NCBI GenBank assembly: GCA_036495525.1
Contig: DASXMR010000098.1
Coordinates: 1 to 64,000 of the forward strand
Direction of reading: 5' to 3'
Source: DASXMR01 sp036495525
Lineage (GTDB): Bacteria; Actinomycetota; Actinomycetes; Streptosporangiales; Streptosporangiaceae
Length of the DNA: 64,000 bases
Positions within the stretch are counted from its first letter, which is position 1. The number at the start of each line of letters is the position of its first letter. The position numbers were made by a program, and so were the translations under genes. Positions 16,592 through 25,597 of this stretch are shown piece by piece. The notes beneath the pieces were generated by a model. That model saw nothing but the letters and a program-made list of their open reading frames with translations, had not been told where the DNA came from and did not search any database.

Positions 16592-19500
16592 TCAGGTGGC
16601 GGCGCCGACCGGCTCTTCCTCCGCCGCAGGCTGGCCGGAGCCGGCCGGGCCCGCTTCGCCTGGCTGGTCCTGCCCCGCGACGGCGCCGTCGAGGTAGCAG
16701 ACGGTGTGCGCCGAGATCGCCGGAACCCGCGGGCCCGGCAGCACGATGCCCGTCAGGTTCAGCGGGTCGGCCGCTGAGATCCGGACCAGCTCGCCCGACG
16801 GCCGCTGCTTGCGCAGCGCGCGCAGCACGTCGATCGCATCCGGGTGGGCGTACTGCTCGCCGCTGAACCCGGCGACGAAGCGGCCGCCACGCAGCGTGCC
16901 CCTTGCCTCCATCCGGCGGAATGCCCAGAGCAGGTCACGCCAGCTGACCGCCAGGCTCTCCCGCACTACGACGTCGCGCAGCACCACGCCCCAGCGGGCG
17001 GCGAGCTGCTCGGCGACGGCCTCGGCCAGCTCGTCCCGGTCGCCGGCAGCCAGCGCGCCCGGCATCAGCGACCAGCGGCCGGACCCGGCCGACGTGCCGC
17101 GCAGGCCCCGGCGCAGCCCGCGGGAGACGGCGAGCGGCTCGCGGCCGCCCCGCCGCAGCAGCAGCCGGACGGCACGGAACCCGTCGGCGGTGATCAGCCC
17201 CCTGGCAACGCCGTCCCAGAGCGCTTCCTCGACCTCCTGCGGCAGCCGCCCGGTGGCGGCAGCCAGGTCAGGCCGGAACAGCGCGCCTTGCTGGCGCAGC
17301 GCGTCCAGCACCTCCCTGGTCCGGCCGGACTCCGGCTCGGCCGGGGCCAGGTCGCCGCGCGCCGCGCGCAGCAGCCACGGCAGGTCGTCGCGCAGCGCCA
17401 TGGTGATCGGAGTCGCGCGCGACGGCGTCATGCCGCCGCGCCGTGCCTGCAGATCGGGCTCGGCGTCGCGAACCGACAGCCGTCCCCAGGACACCTGGCC
17501 CGCCATGCACAGCTCATCGAGCCACTCGCGCCGGTAGCCCTCGACCCGGCCGGCCAGCACGGAACCCTCCCAGGCCCCGGCCGCCAGCTCGAAGCCCTGC
17601 AGCTGCTCGATGACCGACAGCACGCCGTGCCGGCCCTGCCGCTTGGTACCGGGCGCCAGGTGCTGCCAGCGCAGCAGGAAGCGCATGTAGTCCCTGGCGC
17701 TGACCGGCTCGATCTCGCGCCGCCTGCGCTCCCTGGTGTAGACGTGGATCCTGGACAGCAGCCGCCGGGCGCAGAACTCCTCGGCGCCGGCCGGGTCGCG
17801 GAACCGGCCTCGCAGCGCGAAGCCCTCCTGCTCCAGGATGGCTAGCGCCTGGCTGATCAGCGACTCGCGCAGCCCGGTGGCGGCTGACAGCTCGGGCACC
17901 GTCGACGGGCCGCGACAGTCCAGGTGCCCGCGCAGCAAGCTGGCCGCCTCGGCCCCCTCGTCCGCATCGCCCGCCCGGATGTCGCCTGGCCGGCCAGGAC
18001 GGCCCGGCCATGGGTGGTCGGGCACGATCGCGGAGTCCGGGTAGAGCAGTTCGACTGCCGGGCGCCGCTCGACCGCTGTCCAGAGCACGCCAGCCGGGCC
18101 GTGCACGCCGACCGCCCGGCGCGCGGCCACCAGCTCGTCGAACCACTCCTGCCACTGCCCGGCCGGCCGCACCGCGACCAGGCTCAGCAGCAGGTCGTGC
18201 AGCTCGTCAATATCACGCGGGTCGGGCCTGACCTGCTCGGCGACCCGCTCTATCGCCGCCGGGTCAAGCCGGTCCAGCTCGTGCGGCTCCACCGGCAGGC
18301 CGCGGCGCAGCGGCACCTGCCTGCTGCGGCGCTCCTCAAGCGGTGCGTCGTCCAGATAGGTGAACGGCCGCCCGTTCAGGATCTCGTGCGCCAGCACGGA
18401 AGGCTCGGTGGTGTCCCTGACCACGACCGTGACGTCACCGCACTCAATGCGGCTGACAAGCTCGCGCAGCCCGTCGATGTCCATGGCCTCGTGCAGGCAG
18501 TCGGTCAGCGTCTGCCGTACCAGCACGTGGTCGGGGATCTCCAGCGGTCCTGGCGCGACATTCTCCTGGCACGCGGCCAGCGTCGGGAAGACGGCCGCCA
18601 TCAGGTCGTCGGCCTCCATCCGCTGGATGGCAGGCGGGTTCTTCTTCCCGCCGCGCATCCGCAGCACGGCCAGCGAGGTGTTGAGGTTCCAGCGCCAGCG
18701 GGCGGCGAACATCGGCGAGGTCAGCACGGCCTGCCGGACCACGTTCTCGACCGTGCGCGAGGCGAGGAACTTCGGCACCCGCTCCAGCGGGAAGCTGTGC
18801 TGCGGCCCAAGCGACAGCAGGATCGCGTCGTCGCTGGCGGCGGCCTGCAGCTCGAAGTCGAAGGTCACGCAGAACCGCTTGCGCAGCGCCAGGCCGAGCG
18901 CCCGGTTCAGCCGCGCGCCGAACGGGGCGTGGCCGACCAGCTGCATCCCGCCGGCCTCGTCGAAGAACCGCTCGAGCACGATCGTGTCCATCGTCGGCAG
19001 CAACCCGAGCTGGGCCAGCGCGGCGCTGAGGTAGGCGACGATGCTCTCGGCGGCCGCCGCGCTGATCCCGCACTCGGCGCGCAGGGCGCTGACGGCGCTG
19101 GCCGTGTCGCCCGCCGCCAGCTGGGCGGCCACAGCTGACCGGATCGCGCAGACTTCCTGCGACAGCTCGACAGTGCGCCCCGGCGCCTCGCCGAGCCAGA
19201 ACGGCACCGACGGCGGCGCGCCCTGCGCGTCCACCACCCGGACCACGCCAGGCTCGACCCGGCGGATCCGCCAGGACGTGGTGCCCAGCAGGAACACGTC
19301 GCCGGCCATGCTCTCGATCGCCCAGTCCTCGTTGACCGTGCCCACCAGCGTCTCGTCCGGCTCGGCGAGCACCCGGTAGTCACCGAGCTCAGGGATCGCG
19401 CCGCCCGAGGTGAGCGCGGCGAGCCTGGCCCCCCGGCGGCCCTTGAGCTGGCCGCTGACCTGATCCCGGTGCAGGTAGGCGGCCCGCCGGCCGCGCCCGG

Positions 19501-20899
19501 TGCGGATGCCGTCAGAGACCAGCTCAGCGACCTCGGCGAAATCCTCGTCGGATACGCAGGCGAACGGCGCAGCGCCGCGGAAGAGCGCGAGCAGCTCGTC
19601 TTCCGGCCAGTCCTGCGCCGCGCACTCGGCCACCACCTGCTGCGCCAGGATGTCCAGCGGGCAGGACGGCACCACCAGCGCGTCGAGCCGCCCGGCCCGC
19701 GCGCCGCGCAGCAGGGCGGCGCACTCCACCAGCTCGTCTCGCGATGTCGGGTACAGCAGCCCGGACGGCACCCCGTTCCTGGTGTGATTGGAGCGCCCGA
19801 CGCGCTGCAGGAAAGTAGCGAAGCTGCGCGGCGAGCCGATCTGGCAGACCAGCTCGACCGGGCCGATGTCGATGCCCAGCTCCAGTGACGCCGTCGCCAC
19901 CAGGGCACGCAGGTCGCCGGCCCGCAGCCGGCCCTCCACCCGCTGCCTGCGCTCGCGGGACAGGCTGCCGTGGTGGGCCGCCACGACCGCGTCGTCAAGC
20001 AGCTCGCCGAGCCGGTGCGCGACCCGCTCGGCCTCCCGGCGGGTGTTGACGAAGACCAGCGTGGTCGCGTGCTGCTGAACGTGCCCGGCGATCAGCGTCA
20101 GGATCTCGTCCATCTGCTCCGCGCTGGCCACCGCGCCGAGCTCGTCGGATGGCAGCTCGAGCGCCAGCTCAAGCTCACGCTGATGACCGGCGTCCACGAT
20201 CGAGCAGCGCGGCGAGCCGTCCGGCTGCGAGCGGTCAGGGCCCGAGCCGACCAGCAGCCTGGCGACGGTCTCGATCGGGCGCTGGGTGGCCGACAGGCCG
20301 ATCCGCTGTACCTCCCGCCCGGCCAGGTGCTGCAGCCGCTCCAGGCTGAGCGCCATGTGCGAGCCTCGCTTGCTGCCGGCCACCGCGTGGATCTCGTCGA
20401 CGATCACGGTACGGGTGCCCTGCAGCATGGCCCTGCTGCGCTCGGCGGTGGCGAGCAGGTACAGCGACTCCGGCGTGGTGATCAGCAGGTGCGGCGGGCG
20501 CTTCAGCATCGCGGCACGCTCTGCCGCCGCTGTATCCCCGGTGCGCACCGCGACGCGCAGGTCGGGCGCGCTCAGGCCGAGCCGTTCCGCGGTCTTCTTG
20601 ATCTCGGCGAGCGGGCGCTCAAGGTTCTGCCAGATGTCGACGGCCAGTGCCTTCAGCGGTGACACGTACACGACCTGCGGGCCGGCTGCCTCCTCTTCGC
20701 CCGCCTCATGTGCCCGGTAGAGCCGGTCGATGCAGACCAGGAAAGCGGCCAGGGTCTTGCCAGAACCGGTCGGCGCCGCGATCAGGGTGTGCTGGCCAGC
20801 CGCGATCGGCCGCCAGCCCTCGGCCTGCGGCGCGGTGGGCCCGCCGGGAAAGCGCTCGCAGAACCAGGCGCGCACCGCGGGATGGAACGACTCCAGCAC
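16592..20899 (-). CDS. lhr: Lhr-family ATP-dependent DNA helicase
   Basis: This 1435-aa superfamily 2 helicase carries motif I APTGSGKTLAAF near residue 40, motif II as IVDEIHAVAGSKRG (DEIH), motif III LSATQRP, and the helicase C-half TASLELGIDIGPVELVCQIGSPRSFATFLQRVGRSNH. The long Lhr core and C-terminal winged-helix/beta-barrel region follow, for example LVGHAPFGARLNRALGLALRKRF. Lhr translocates 3' to 5' and unwinds RNA:DNA hybrids during repair. GTG 20899 (LESFHPAVRAWF) is chosen because the family begins here; the extra 45 residues in the longer frame are basic and unlike Lhr. The last 35 residues form a Gln/Gly/Ala-rich tail. Confidence 0.93.
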   Translation of the reverse strand: MLESFHPAVRAWFCERFPGGPTAPQAEGWRPIAAGQHTLIAAPTGSGKTLAAFLVCIDRLYRAHEAGEEEAAGPQVVYVSPLKALAVDIWQNLERPLAEIKKTAERLGLSAPDLRVAVRTGDTAAAERAAMLKRPPHLLITTPESLYLLATAERSRAMLQGTRTVIVDEIHAVAGSKRGSHMALSLERLQHLAGREVQRIGLSATQRPIETVARLLVGSGPDRSQPDGSPRCSIVDAGHQRELELALELPSDELGAVASAEQMDEILTLIAGHVQQHATTLVFVNTRREAERVAHRLGELLDDAVVAAHHGSLSRERRQRVEGRLRAGDLRALVATASLELGIDIGPVELVCQIGSPRSFATFLQRVGRSNHTRNGVPSGLLYPTSRDELVECAALLRGARAGRLDALVVPSCPLDILAQQVVAECAAQDWPEDELLALFRGAAPFACVSDEDFAEVAELVSDGIRTGRGRRAAYLHRDQVSGQLKGRRGARLAALTSGGAIPELGDYRVLAEPDETLVGTVNEDWAIESMAGDVFLLGTTSWRIRRVEPGVVRVVDAQGAPPSVPFWLGEAPGRTVELSQEVCAIRSAVAAQLAAGDTASAVSALRAECGISAAAAESIVAYLSAALAQLGLLPTMDTIVLERFFDEAGGMQLVGHAPFGARLNRALGLALRKRFCVTFDFELQAAASDDAILLSLGPQHSFPLERVPKFLASRTVENVVRQAVLTSPMFAARWRWNLNTSLAVLRMRGGKKNPPAIQRMEADDLMAAVFPTLAACQENVAPGPLEIPDHVLVRQTLTDCLHEAMDIDGLRELVSRIECGDVTVVVRDTTEPSVLAHEILNGRPFTYLDDAPLEERRSRQVPLRRGLPVEPHELDRLDPAAIERVAEQVRPDPRDIDELHDLLLSLVAVRPAGQWQEWFDELVAARRAVGVHGPAGVLWTAVERRPAVELLYPDSAIVPDHPWPGRPGRPGDIRAGDADEGAEAASLLRGHLDCRGPSTVPELSAATGLRESLISQALAILEQEGFALRGRFRDPAGAEEFCARRLLSRIHVYTRERRRREIEPVSARDYMRFLLRWQHLAPGTKRQGRHGVLSVIEQLQGFELAAGAWEGSVLAGRVEGYRREWLDELCMAGQVSWGRLSVRDAEPDLQARRGGMTPSRATPITMALRDDLPWLLRAARGDLAPAEPESGRTREVLDALRQQGALFRPDLAAATGRLPQEVEEALWDGVARGLITADGFRAVRLLLRRGGREPLAVSRGLRRGLRGTSAGSGRWSLMPGALAAGDRDELAEAVAEQLAARWGVVLRDVVVRESLAVSWRDLLWAFRRMEARGTLRGGRFVAGFSGEQYAHPDAIDVLRALRKQRPSGELVRISAADPLNLTGIVLPGPRVPAISAHTVCYLDGAVAGQDQPGEAGPAGSGQPAAEEEPVGAAT

Positions 20900-21076
20900 C
20901 AGGCCACAGTAGCTCTGGCCACTGACACGCCGGACCGCCGCGCTTCCGCTTCGCCACGGTTGAGACCGAAAACCGCGGGTACTGCGGGCCGGGCTGAAAC
21001 GTCTGCGAGTTAGCGAGAGATTACTGTGAGTCATGGGTTAACGCGGACCGCACGGGCAGCTGCCGGGGGTCAGGTC

Positions 21077-22459
21077 ATGCCACAGAGCCGCAAGTCACGC
21101 TGGTACATCGCAGGTATCGCCGTCATCACCGCCGTCGCGAGCGTGCTGGCGCTATCGCCGGCCGCGCCGTCACGGGCGGCCGCGACCGCGGCCGGGCGAG
21201 TCACCGGGCACGCAGCGGCCGGCACGCCGCACTTCCCCGCCCGCACGGCCAGAACCGAGCAGGTCCGCCAGCTTGTCCAGTGCGGCGGGACCATGTACGC
21301 GGTCGGCAGCTTCAGCACGGTGCAGCAGGGCAGCCGGGGGTTTGCCAGGCGGAACATCTTCAGCTTCCGCGCTACGCCGCCGTTCACGATGCGCCCGTGG
21401 AACCCCAGCGTTAACGGCACCGTCGACTCGATCGCGTTCAGCGGCGGCAACTGCGCCAGTGCCTACATCGGCGGGCAGTTCAGCTCTGTGCACGGCCGGG
21501 CGGCCAGGAATATCGCAGAGATCAGCACCAGCACCGGAGCGGTCCGCACCGGGTTCGCGCACGCCGCCAGCGCGACTGTCGAGACGCTGCGTGCCGCCAG
21601 GGGCCACATCCTGGCCGGCGGGTTCTTCCGGTCGATCAACGGCAGTTCAGCCGACCCGTACCTGGCCAGCCTCAGCCCGCGTACCGGGCGCGACGACGGT
21701 TTCGTGCGGCTGCACATCTCGGGGCACTACGTGTTCCCTGGCGCCGACGGCAACGGCACCAGGGTCTACAACCAGTCGATCAGCCATAGCGGCGGGTTTG
21801 ACCTGGTCATGGGCGACTTCACGGCGGTCGGCGGGCGGGCAAGGCAGCAGGTCTTCATGCTCGACCTGACCGGCCGCCGGGCGAGCGTAGCCGGGTGGCG
21901 GTCGCCGGAGTGGGACGGCAGCCGAGGGAACGTCCCCGGCGGCTTCCCTTACCAGTGCGCGACCAACGAGCCCTTCTACATCAGGGCAGCGGCCTGGTCG
22001 CCGGACGACTCGACGGTCTACATCGCCACCACCGGCTTCCACCCGTGGAACCAGCCGACTGGCAGCTTCCCCCGGCACGGACTGTGCGATGCCGCCGCGG
22101 CGTTCCCGGCCGCCCGCAGGGTGGTGCTGCACAAGTGGGTCAACTACACCGGCTGCGACTCGCTGTACTCGGCCGCGGCCGACTCAGCCACCGCCTACGT
22201 TGCCGGGCACGAGCGCTGGTCGCAGAACCCGCATGGGTGCGACTTCGCCGGGCCGGGCGCGAAGGACGCACCTGGCCTGGAGGGGCTCTCACCAGCAACC
22301 GGGGCACTGACCTTCAGCCCCGGCCGGGCCCGCGGCCTCGGTGCCGACGACATGCTCCGCACCACCGCCGGGCTGTGGATCGCCAGCGACAACTTCGATG
22401 ACAGCCAGACCTGCGCGGGCGCGAGCAACCACGCCGGGATCTGCCTGCTGCCCTCCTAG
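21077..22459 (+). CDS. Secreted propeller-like repeat protein
   Basis: The 460-aa protein begins with a Sec-type signal (SRKSRWYIAGIAVITAVASVLALSPAAPSRAAA). Repeated short units resembling delta-60/propeller blades follow: TMYAVGSFSTVQQG, SAYIGGQFSSVHG, HILAGGFFRSINGS and FDLVMGDFTAVGG, each ending in a GxF-x-x-V/I-x-G turn about 50 residues apart. Several Cys residues in the second half suggest disulfides outside the cell. No catalytic motif was recognised. It is divergent from lhr. The ATG at 21077 places the signal directly at the N-terminus. Confidence 0.72.
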   Translation: MPQSRKSRWYIAGIAVITAVASVLALSPAAPSRAAATAAGRVTGHAAAGTPHFPARTARTEQVRQLVQCGGTMYAVGSFSTVQQGSRGFARRNIFSFRATPPFTMRPWNPSVNGTVDSIAFSGGNCASAYIGGQFSSVHGRAARNIAEISTSTGAVRTGFAHAASATVETLRAARGHILAGGFFRSINGSSADPYLASLSPRTGRDDGFVRLHISGHYVFPGADGNGTRVYNQSISHSGGFDLVMGDFTAVGGRARQQVFMLDLTGRRASVAGWRSPEWDGSRGNVPGGFPYQCATNEPFYIRAAAWSPDDSTVYIATTGFHPWNQPTGSFPRHGLCDAAAAFPAARRVVLHKWVNYTGCDSLYSAAADSATAYVAGHERWSQNPHGCDFAGPGAKDAPGLEGLSPATGALTFSPGRARGLGADDMLRTTAGLWIASDNFDDSQTCAGASNHAGICLLPS

Positions 22460-22644
22460 CCCTCAACGCGACAGCGGCCTGACGGCTGCGCATGACGTCC
22501 ACCCCGACTGCGCGGCCGCTGCACCGGGCCCGCCCAGGCTGAGCTGAGGCAGCACGCCATCGGGCCGGCCGCCGCGGCAGCGATGAGTCTGCCGCCCGGC
22601 GGCGGTCGTACCACCCGACAGCTCACGCGCAGCGAGGAGGCGCG

Positions 22645-23124
22645 ATGACCTCGAAGCCGTTCACCACCTGCCTGTGGTTCGACACCCAGGGCGAGGAGGC
22701 AGCCAGGTTCTACGCGGGCATCTTCAAGGACTCGAGCATCGATCAGATCGGCCGCTACGGCGAGGCCGGCCCAGGCCAGGCCGGCTCGGTGATGGCGGTG
22801 GAGTTCACCCTGAACGGGCAGCAGTTCGTCGCGCTGAACGGCGGGCCGCACTACACCCTGACGCCGGCCATCTCGATCCAGGTCTTCTGCGCCGATCAGG
22901 CAGAGCTTGACTACTACTGGGACCGGCTCACCGAGGGCGGCCAGGAGGTCGCCTGCGGCTGGCTGACCGACAAGTTCGGGCTGTCCTGGCAGGTCATCCC
23001 GGACGGGCTGATCGAGATGATCTCCGATCCCGATCCGGCGAAGGCCGAGCGAACCACCAGGGCGATGCTGTCGATGACGAAGTTCGACGTCGCAGCCCTG
23101 CACGCGGCCTACGAGGGGGGCTAG
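22645..23124 (+). CDS. VOC-fold protein, PhnB-like
   Basis: The 159-aa protein follows the PhnB / 3-demethylubiquinone-type VOC pattern: TTCLWFDTQGEEAARFYAGIFKDSSI, then VEFTLNGQQFVALNGGPHYTLTPAISIQVFC, and a C-terminal ACGWLTDKFGLSWQVIP. Members bind small ligands or metal, and most remain unassigned. AGGAGG lies directly upstream of the ATG. It is followed within 10 bases by a strong terminator hairpin. Confidence 0.85.
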   Translation: MTSKPFTTCLWFDTQGEEAARFYAGIFKDSSIDQIGRYGEAGPGQAGSVMAVEFTLNGQQFVALNGGPHYTLTPAISIQVFCADQAELDYYWDRLTEGGQEVACGWLTDKFGLSWQVIPDGLIEMISDPDPAKAERTTRAMLSMTKFDVAALHAAYEGG

Positions 23125-23132
23125 GCCGGCCG

Positions 23133-23170
23133 GCCCTGCCGGGCCCAACGGGGGAAGGGCCCGGCAGGGC
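23133..23170 (+). terminator. GC-rich hairpin terminator after PhnB-like gene
   Basis: A perfect 14-bp stem (GCCCTGCCGGGCCC, 23133-23146, with its complement at 23157-23170) encloses a 10-base loop. It starts 9 bases after the stop codon and lies between convergent genes, so it can serve both directions. No T-run follows. Confidence 0.7.
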
Positions 23171-23266
23171 AAGGGCCGCTCGGCCACGGCTGTCCCGCCA
23201 CGCCGGCTCGGCGGCGCGGCGCAGAGCTGATAGAGCGCGGCAGCGAGTTACCGGGCAAGCCGGGCG

Positions 23267-24121
23267 CTACCGGCTCGCCTTGCGCACCGGGTCGCCAAGC
23301 GGCTGCGGTGACCGGTGCCGCCCGCCAGCCGGCCGGGTCACCCGGCCCGGCACGTCCTTGCCGGTAGCCGCCAGGTAGCCGACGAGGATGACGATGATCA
23401 GCGAGGAGAGCAGGCTTACCGTGCCATGCCCGTAGCCCAGGCCGCGGCTCGGCGGCCAGGCCAGCCAGTCGGCGAACGAGGCGCCGAGCGGCCTGGTCAC
23501 GACGTAGGCGAACCAGAACGCCGCGATCGCGTTGAGGCCGAGCCAGCGGTAGGCCACGGCCGGCACGGCGATCACGATCAGGAACATGATCCCCGAGCCG
23601 AGATAGCCGAGCCCGACGGTGGTCGCGGTCAGATCGCCGGCCGCGGTGCCGAGCGCGAACGTCGCCAGCACCGTCGCCCAGTAGAACGCCTCCCGCCGCC
23701 TGGTGTAGATGCTGTGGATCGACAGCGTGCCCTCGGAGCGGTACCACAGCACGAAGATGATGGTCAGCACCACCGCGTAGAAGGCCGTCGAGATCACGTA
23801 CGGGATGTGCAGGCCGACGTGCAGCACGTCCGCGGCCATGGTGCCGAACACCGCGACCATGGACACCGCGAACCAGTACAGCCACGTCACGTACCGCCGC
23901 GCGGCGAACTGCAGCGCCATCGCGATGACGAACGCGGTGAAGCCGGCGATGACCGCGACCACCGGGCTGATGTCGTGCACCAGGAAGTCGGATGTGGCCT
24001 CGCCCATGCCGGTGGTCAGCACCTTGGCGATCCAGAACCACGCGGTTATCTCGGGCACCTTGGTGAGCGGGTGCCGCGGCAGCGGCACTTCGCCTCGGTG
24101 CGGGGACTGTGCCGCCGTCAT
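23267..24121 (-). CDS. COG4705-type polytopic membrane protein
   Basis: This 284-aa protein has about eight membrane segments. It shows the COG4705 signature KVPEITAWFWIAKVLTTGMGEATSDFLVHDISPVVAV at the N-terminus, with a related second half (EAFYWATVLATFALGTAAGDLTATTVGLGYLGSG) that suggests internal duplication. The family has no firm function. The ATG at 24121 is used although no ribosome site precedes it. GATACT lies seven bases upstream, which would suit a leaderless transcript. It lies 80 bp downstream of uppP on the same strand. Confidence 0.78.
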   Translation of the reverse strand: MTAAQSPHRGEVPLPRHPLTKVPEITAWFWIAKVLTTGMGEATSDFLVHDISPVVAVIAGFTAFVIAMALQFAARRYVTWLYWFAVSMVAVFGTMAADVLHVGLHIPYVISTAFYAVVLTIIFVLWYRSEGTLSIHSIYTRRREAFYWATVLATFALGTAAGDLTATTVGLGYLGSGIMFLIVIAVPAVAYRWLGLNAIAAFWFAYVVTRPLGASFADWLAWPPSRGLGYGHGTVSLLSSLIIVILVGYLAATGKDVPGRVTRPAGGRHRSPQPLGDPVRKASR

Positions 24122-24201
24122 GGCCGCAAGTATCGCAATGGAGTTTCTCCCTGAGTTCCATGGCGGGGTAAAGGCTTGATCATTCGCGCGTCTGGGTGCC
24201 G

Positions 24202-25308
24202 TCAGAAGATGCCGAACCGGACGATGCTGATCAGCCCGGCCGCCACGCAGTAAATGGCGAACGGGGTGAGGGTCCTGGTGCGGAACCAGCGGGCCAGGAA
24301 GATCACCGCGAACAGCGACGTGACCGCCGCCGCGACGCTGCCGGCCACCACCTGGCCGTGTATTCCGTTCCCGTGCGGCCCGGTGAGGTCGGGGACCTTC
24401 AGCGCCCCCGCCGCGAGGATGACCGGGGTCGAGAGCAGGAACGAGAACCTCAGCGCGTCCTCGTGGCCGAGCCCGCGGATCAGGCCGCCTGCCATCGTGA
24501 CGCCTTCCCTGCTGATGCCTGCCAGCAGCGCGAGAATCTGCGAGGCGCCGATACACAGCGCCGAGGCGACGCCCAGCCGGGAGAGCCGCTGGTCAGCGGC
24601 CAGCCCGGCCGCCTGATCCCGGCCGACCCTGGCGCGCAAGCTGTCGTGCCGGTCGCCAGCCCCGCCGGGCCCGGCTATCCCGGTCTGGCCGAGCTGAGGC
24701 TGGGCACCCCCTGGCTGGCCAGTCTGGCCCGCGGCGGGAGCCGGCTCGCCGCGGGCCAGACCAGTGCCCGCGGCGCCGGCGGCGGCTGGGCTGCTCAGGC
24801 GCTCGGTCACCGCGGCGGTGCCCGGCGCCTGCTGGGCTGCCGCGGTCAGCCGCGCGTCGCGGCGGCGGTAGCGCTCGCCGAGGAACAGGATGCCGCCGTT
24901 GATGGTCAGGAACACCGCGGCGGCGGCCGGCTTGGCGAACAGCACCCGGAAGGTGTGCTCGAGCGCGAGCCCGGCGATGCCGACCGGGATGGTGGCGATG
25001 ATCAGCAGCCATGCCAGCCGCTCGTCAGCGGTCCTGATCCGCCGTTGCCTGATGCTGGTGACCAGGCCACCGAGGATCCGCAGCCAGGTCTGCCAGTAAT
25101 AGCCGATCAGCACCAGGGCGGTGGCCAGGTGCAGGCCGACGATAAAGGCGAGGTAAGGGCTCTCCGGCTGGCTTTCCTGGCGCACCAGGGTGCTCCAGGT
25201 GCCGCCGAGCCAGGATGGCACCAGGACCGTGTGTCCCAGGCTCGAGACCGGGAAGAGCTCGGTCAGCCCCTGGACCAGGCCAATGACGATGGCCTGCAGG
25301 TAGGTCAT
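24202..25308 (-). CDS. uppP: Undecaprenyl-diphosphatase UppP (BacA family) with internal insert
   Basis: The 368-aa integral membrane enzyme removes a phosphate from undecaprenyl diphosphate to recycle the cell-wall lipid carrier. Conserved parts are QGLTELFPVSSLGH (residues 13-26, with Glu17) and AGISREGVTMAGGLIRGLGHEDALRFSF with Ser-Arg at about 266-267. Usual length is about 270-280 aa. The excess is explained by an insert of about 85 Gly/Ala/Pro/Gln-rich residues (about 155-240) in a loop before the second signature. Upstream DNA holds BlaI-type operators. An alternative GTG start at 25326 is possible. Confidence 0.88.
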   Translation of the reverse strand: MTYLQAIVIGLVQGLTELFPVSSLGHTVLVPSWLGGTWSTLVRQESQPESPYLAFIVGLHLATALVLIGYYWQTWLRILGGLVTSIRQRRIRTADERLAWLLIIATIPVGIAGLALEHTFRVLFAKPAAAAVFLTINGGILFLGERYRRRDARLTAAAQQAPGTAAVTERLSSPAAAGAAGTGLARGEPAPAAGQTGQPGGAQPQLGQTGIAGPGGAGDRHDSLRARVGRDQAAGLAADQRLSRLGVASALCIGASQILALLAGISREGVTMAGGLIRGLGHEDALRFSFLLSTPVILAAGALKVPDLTGPHGNGIHGQVVAGSVAAAVTSLFAVIFLARWFRTRTLTPFAIYCVAAGLISIVRFGIF

Positions 25309-25325
25309 GTGGTAAATCGGGCCCA

Positions 25326-25369
25326 CGCCGGTTCCGTAAGATTGACTACACGTAGCGTCGTACTACGTG
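25326..25369. repeat. 44-bp direct repeat, copy 1, with BlaI-type operator elements
   Basis: A 44-bp segment is repeated exactly at 25532-25575. This copy lies just upstream of uppP. It contains CTAC-AC-GTAG (25346-25355) and begins TACTAC (25361-25366), which finds its partner GTAGTA after seven bases (25374-25379). The second operator is therefore split by about 5 bp relative to copy 2. Confidence 0.85.
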
Positions 25370-25531
25370 CACAGTAGTAGACGACGCGCTGGCTGTGCCA
25401 GCGGGGCCGCGAAAGCCGGTCCTGACCCGCCGCAGCAGGCTCCGGTCAGTCGCCGCCGCGGCCGGACAGCGTTCGCGGCCCCAGCGGCTCGCGCTCTTCC
25501 GGCAGGAACCGCGCCGCGCACCAGACAGGAC

Positions 25532-25575
25532 CGCCGGTTCCGTAAGATTGACTACACGTAGCGTCGTACTACGTG
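25532..25575. repeat. 44-bp direct repeat, copy 2
   Basis: This is identical to 25326-25369 and lies immediately upstream of the blaI-like gene, in the same orientation. It includes a TAAGAT hexamer (-10-like) followed by the CTAC-AC-GTAG element and runs into the second operator. A duplication that placed the same control region before two divergent units is the simplest explanation. Confidence 0.85.
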
Positions 25576-25580
25576 TAGTA
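25552..25580. promoter_or_regulatory. Tandem BlaI-type operators upstream of blaI
   Basis: Two dyads lie 17 bp apart centre to centre: CTAC-AC-GTAG (25552-25561) and TACTAC-GT-GTAGTA (25567-25580). The second is a perfect TACTAC-N2-GTAGTA dyad like the TAC/GTA operators bound by BlaI/MecI repressors. They overlap the expected transcription start after the TAAGAT element (25542-25547) and lie just before the blaI ribosome site, so autorepression is expected. Confidence 0.75.
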
Positions 25581-25597
25581 GTAGATCGGAGCGGGCG

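Noticed and set aside
16844..21013. Several long open frames on the plus strand opposite lhr
   Set aside because: Arg/Pro/Gly-rich shadow composition without domains; lhr on the minus strand is continuous with clear helicase motifs.
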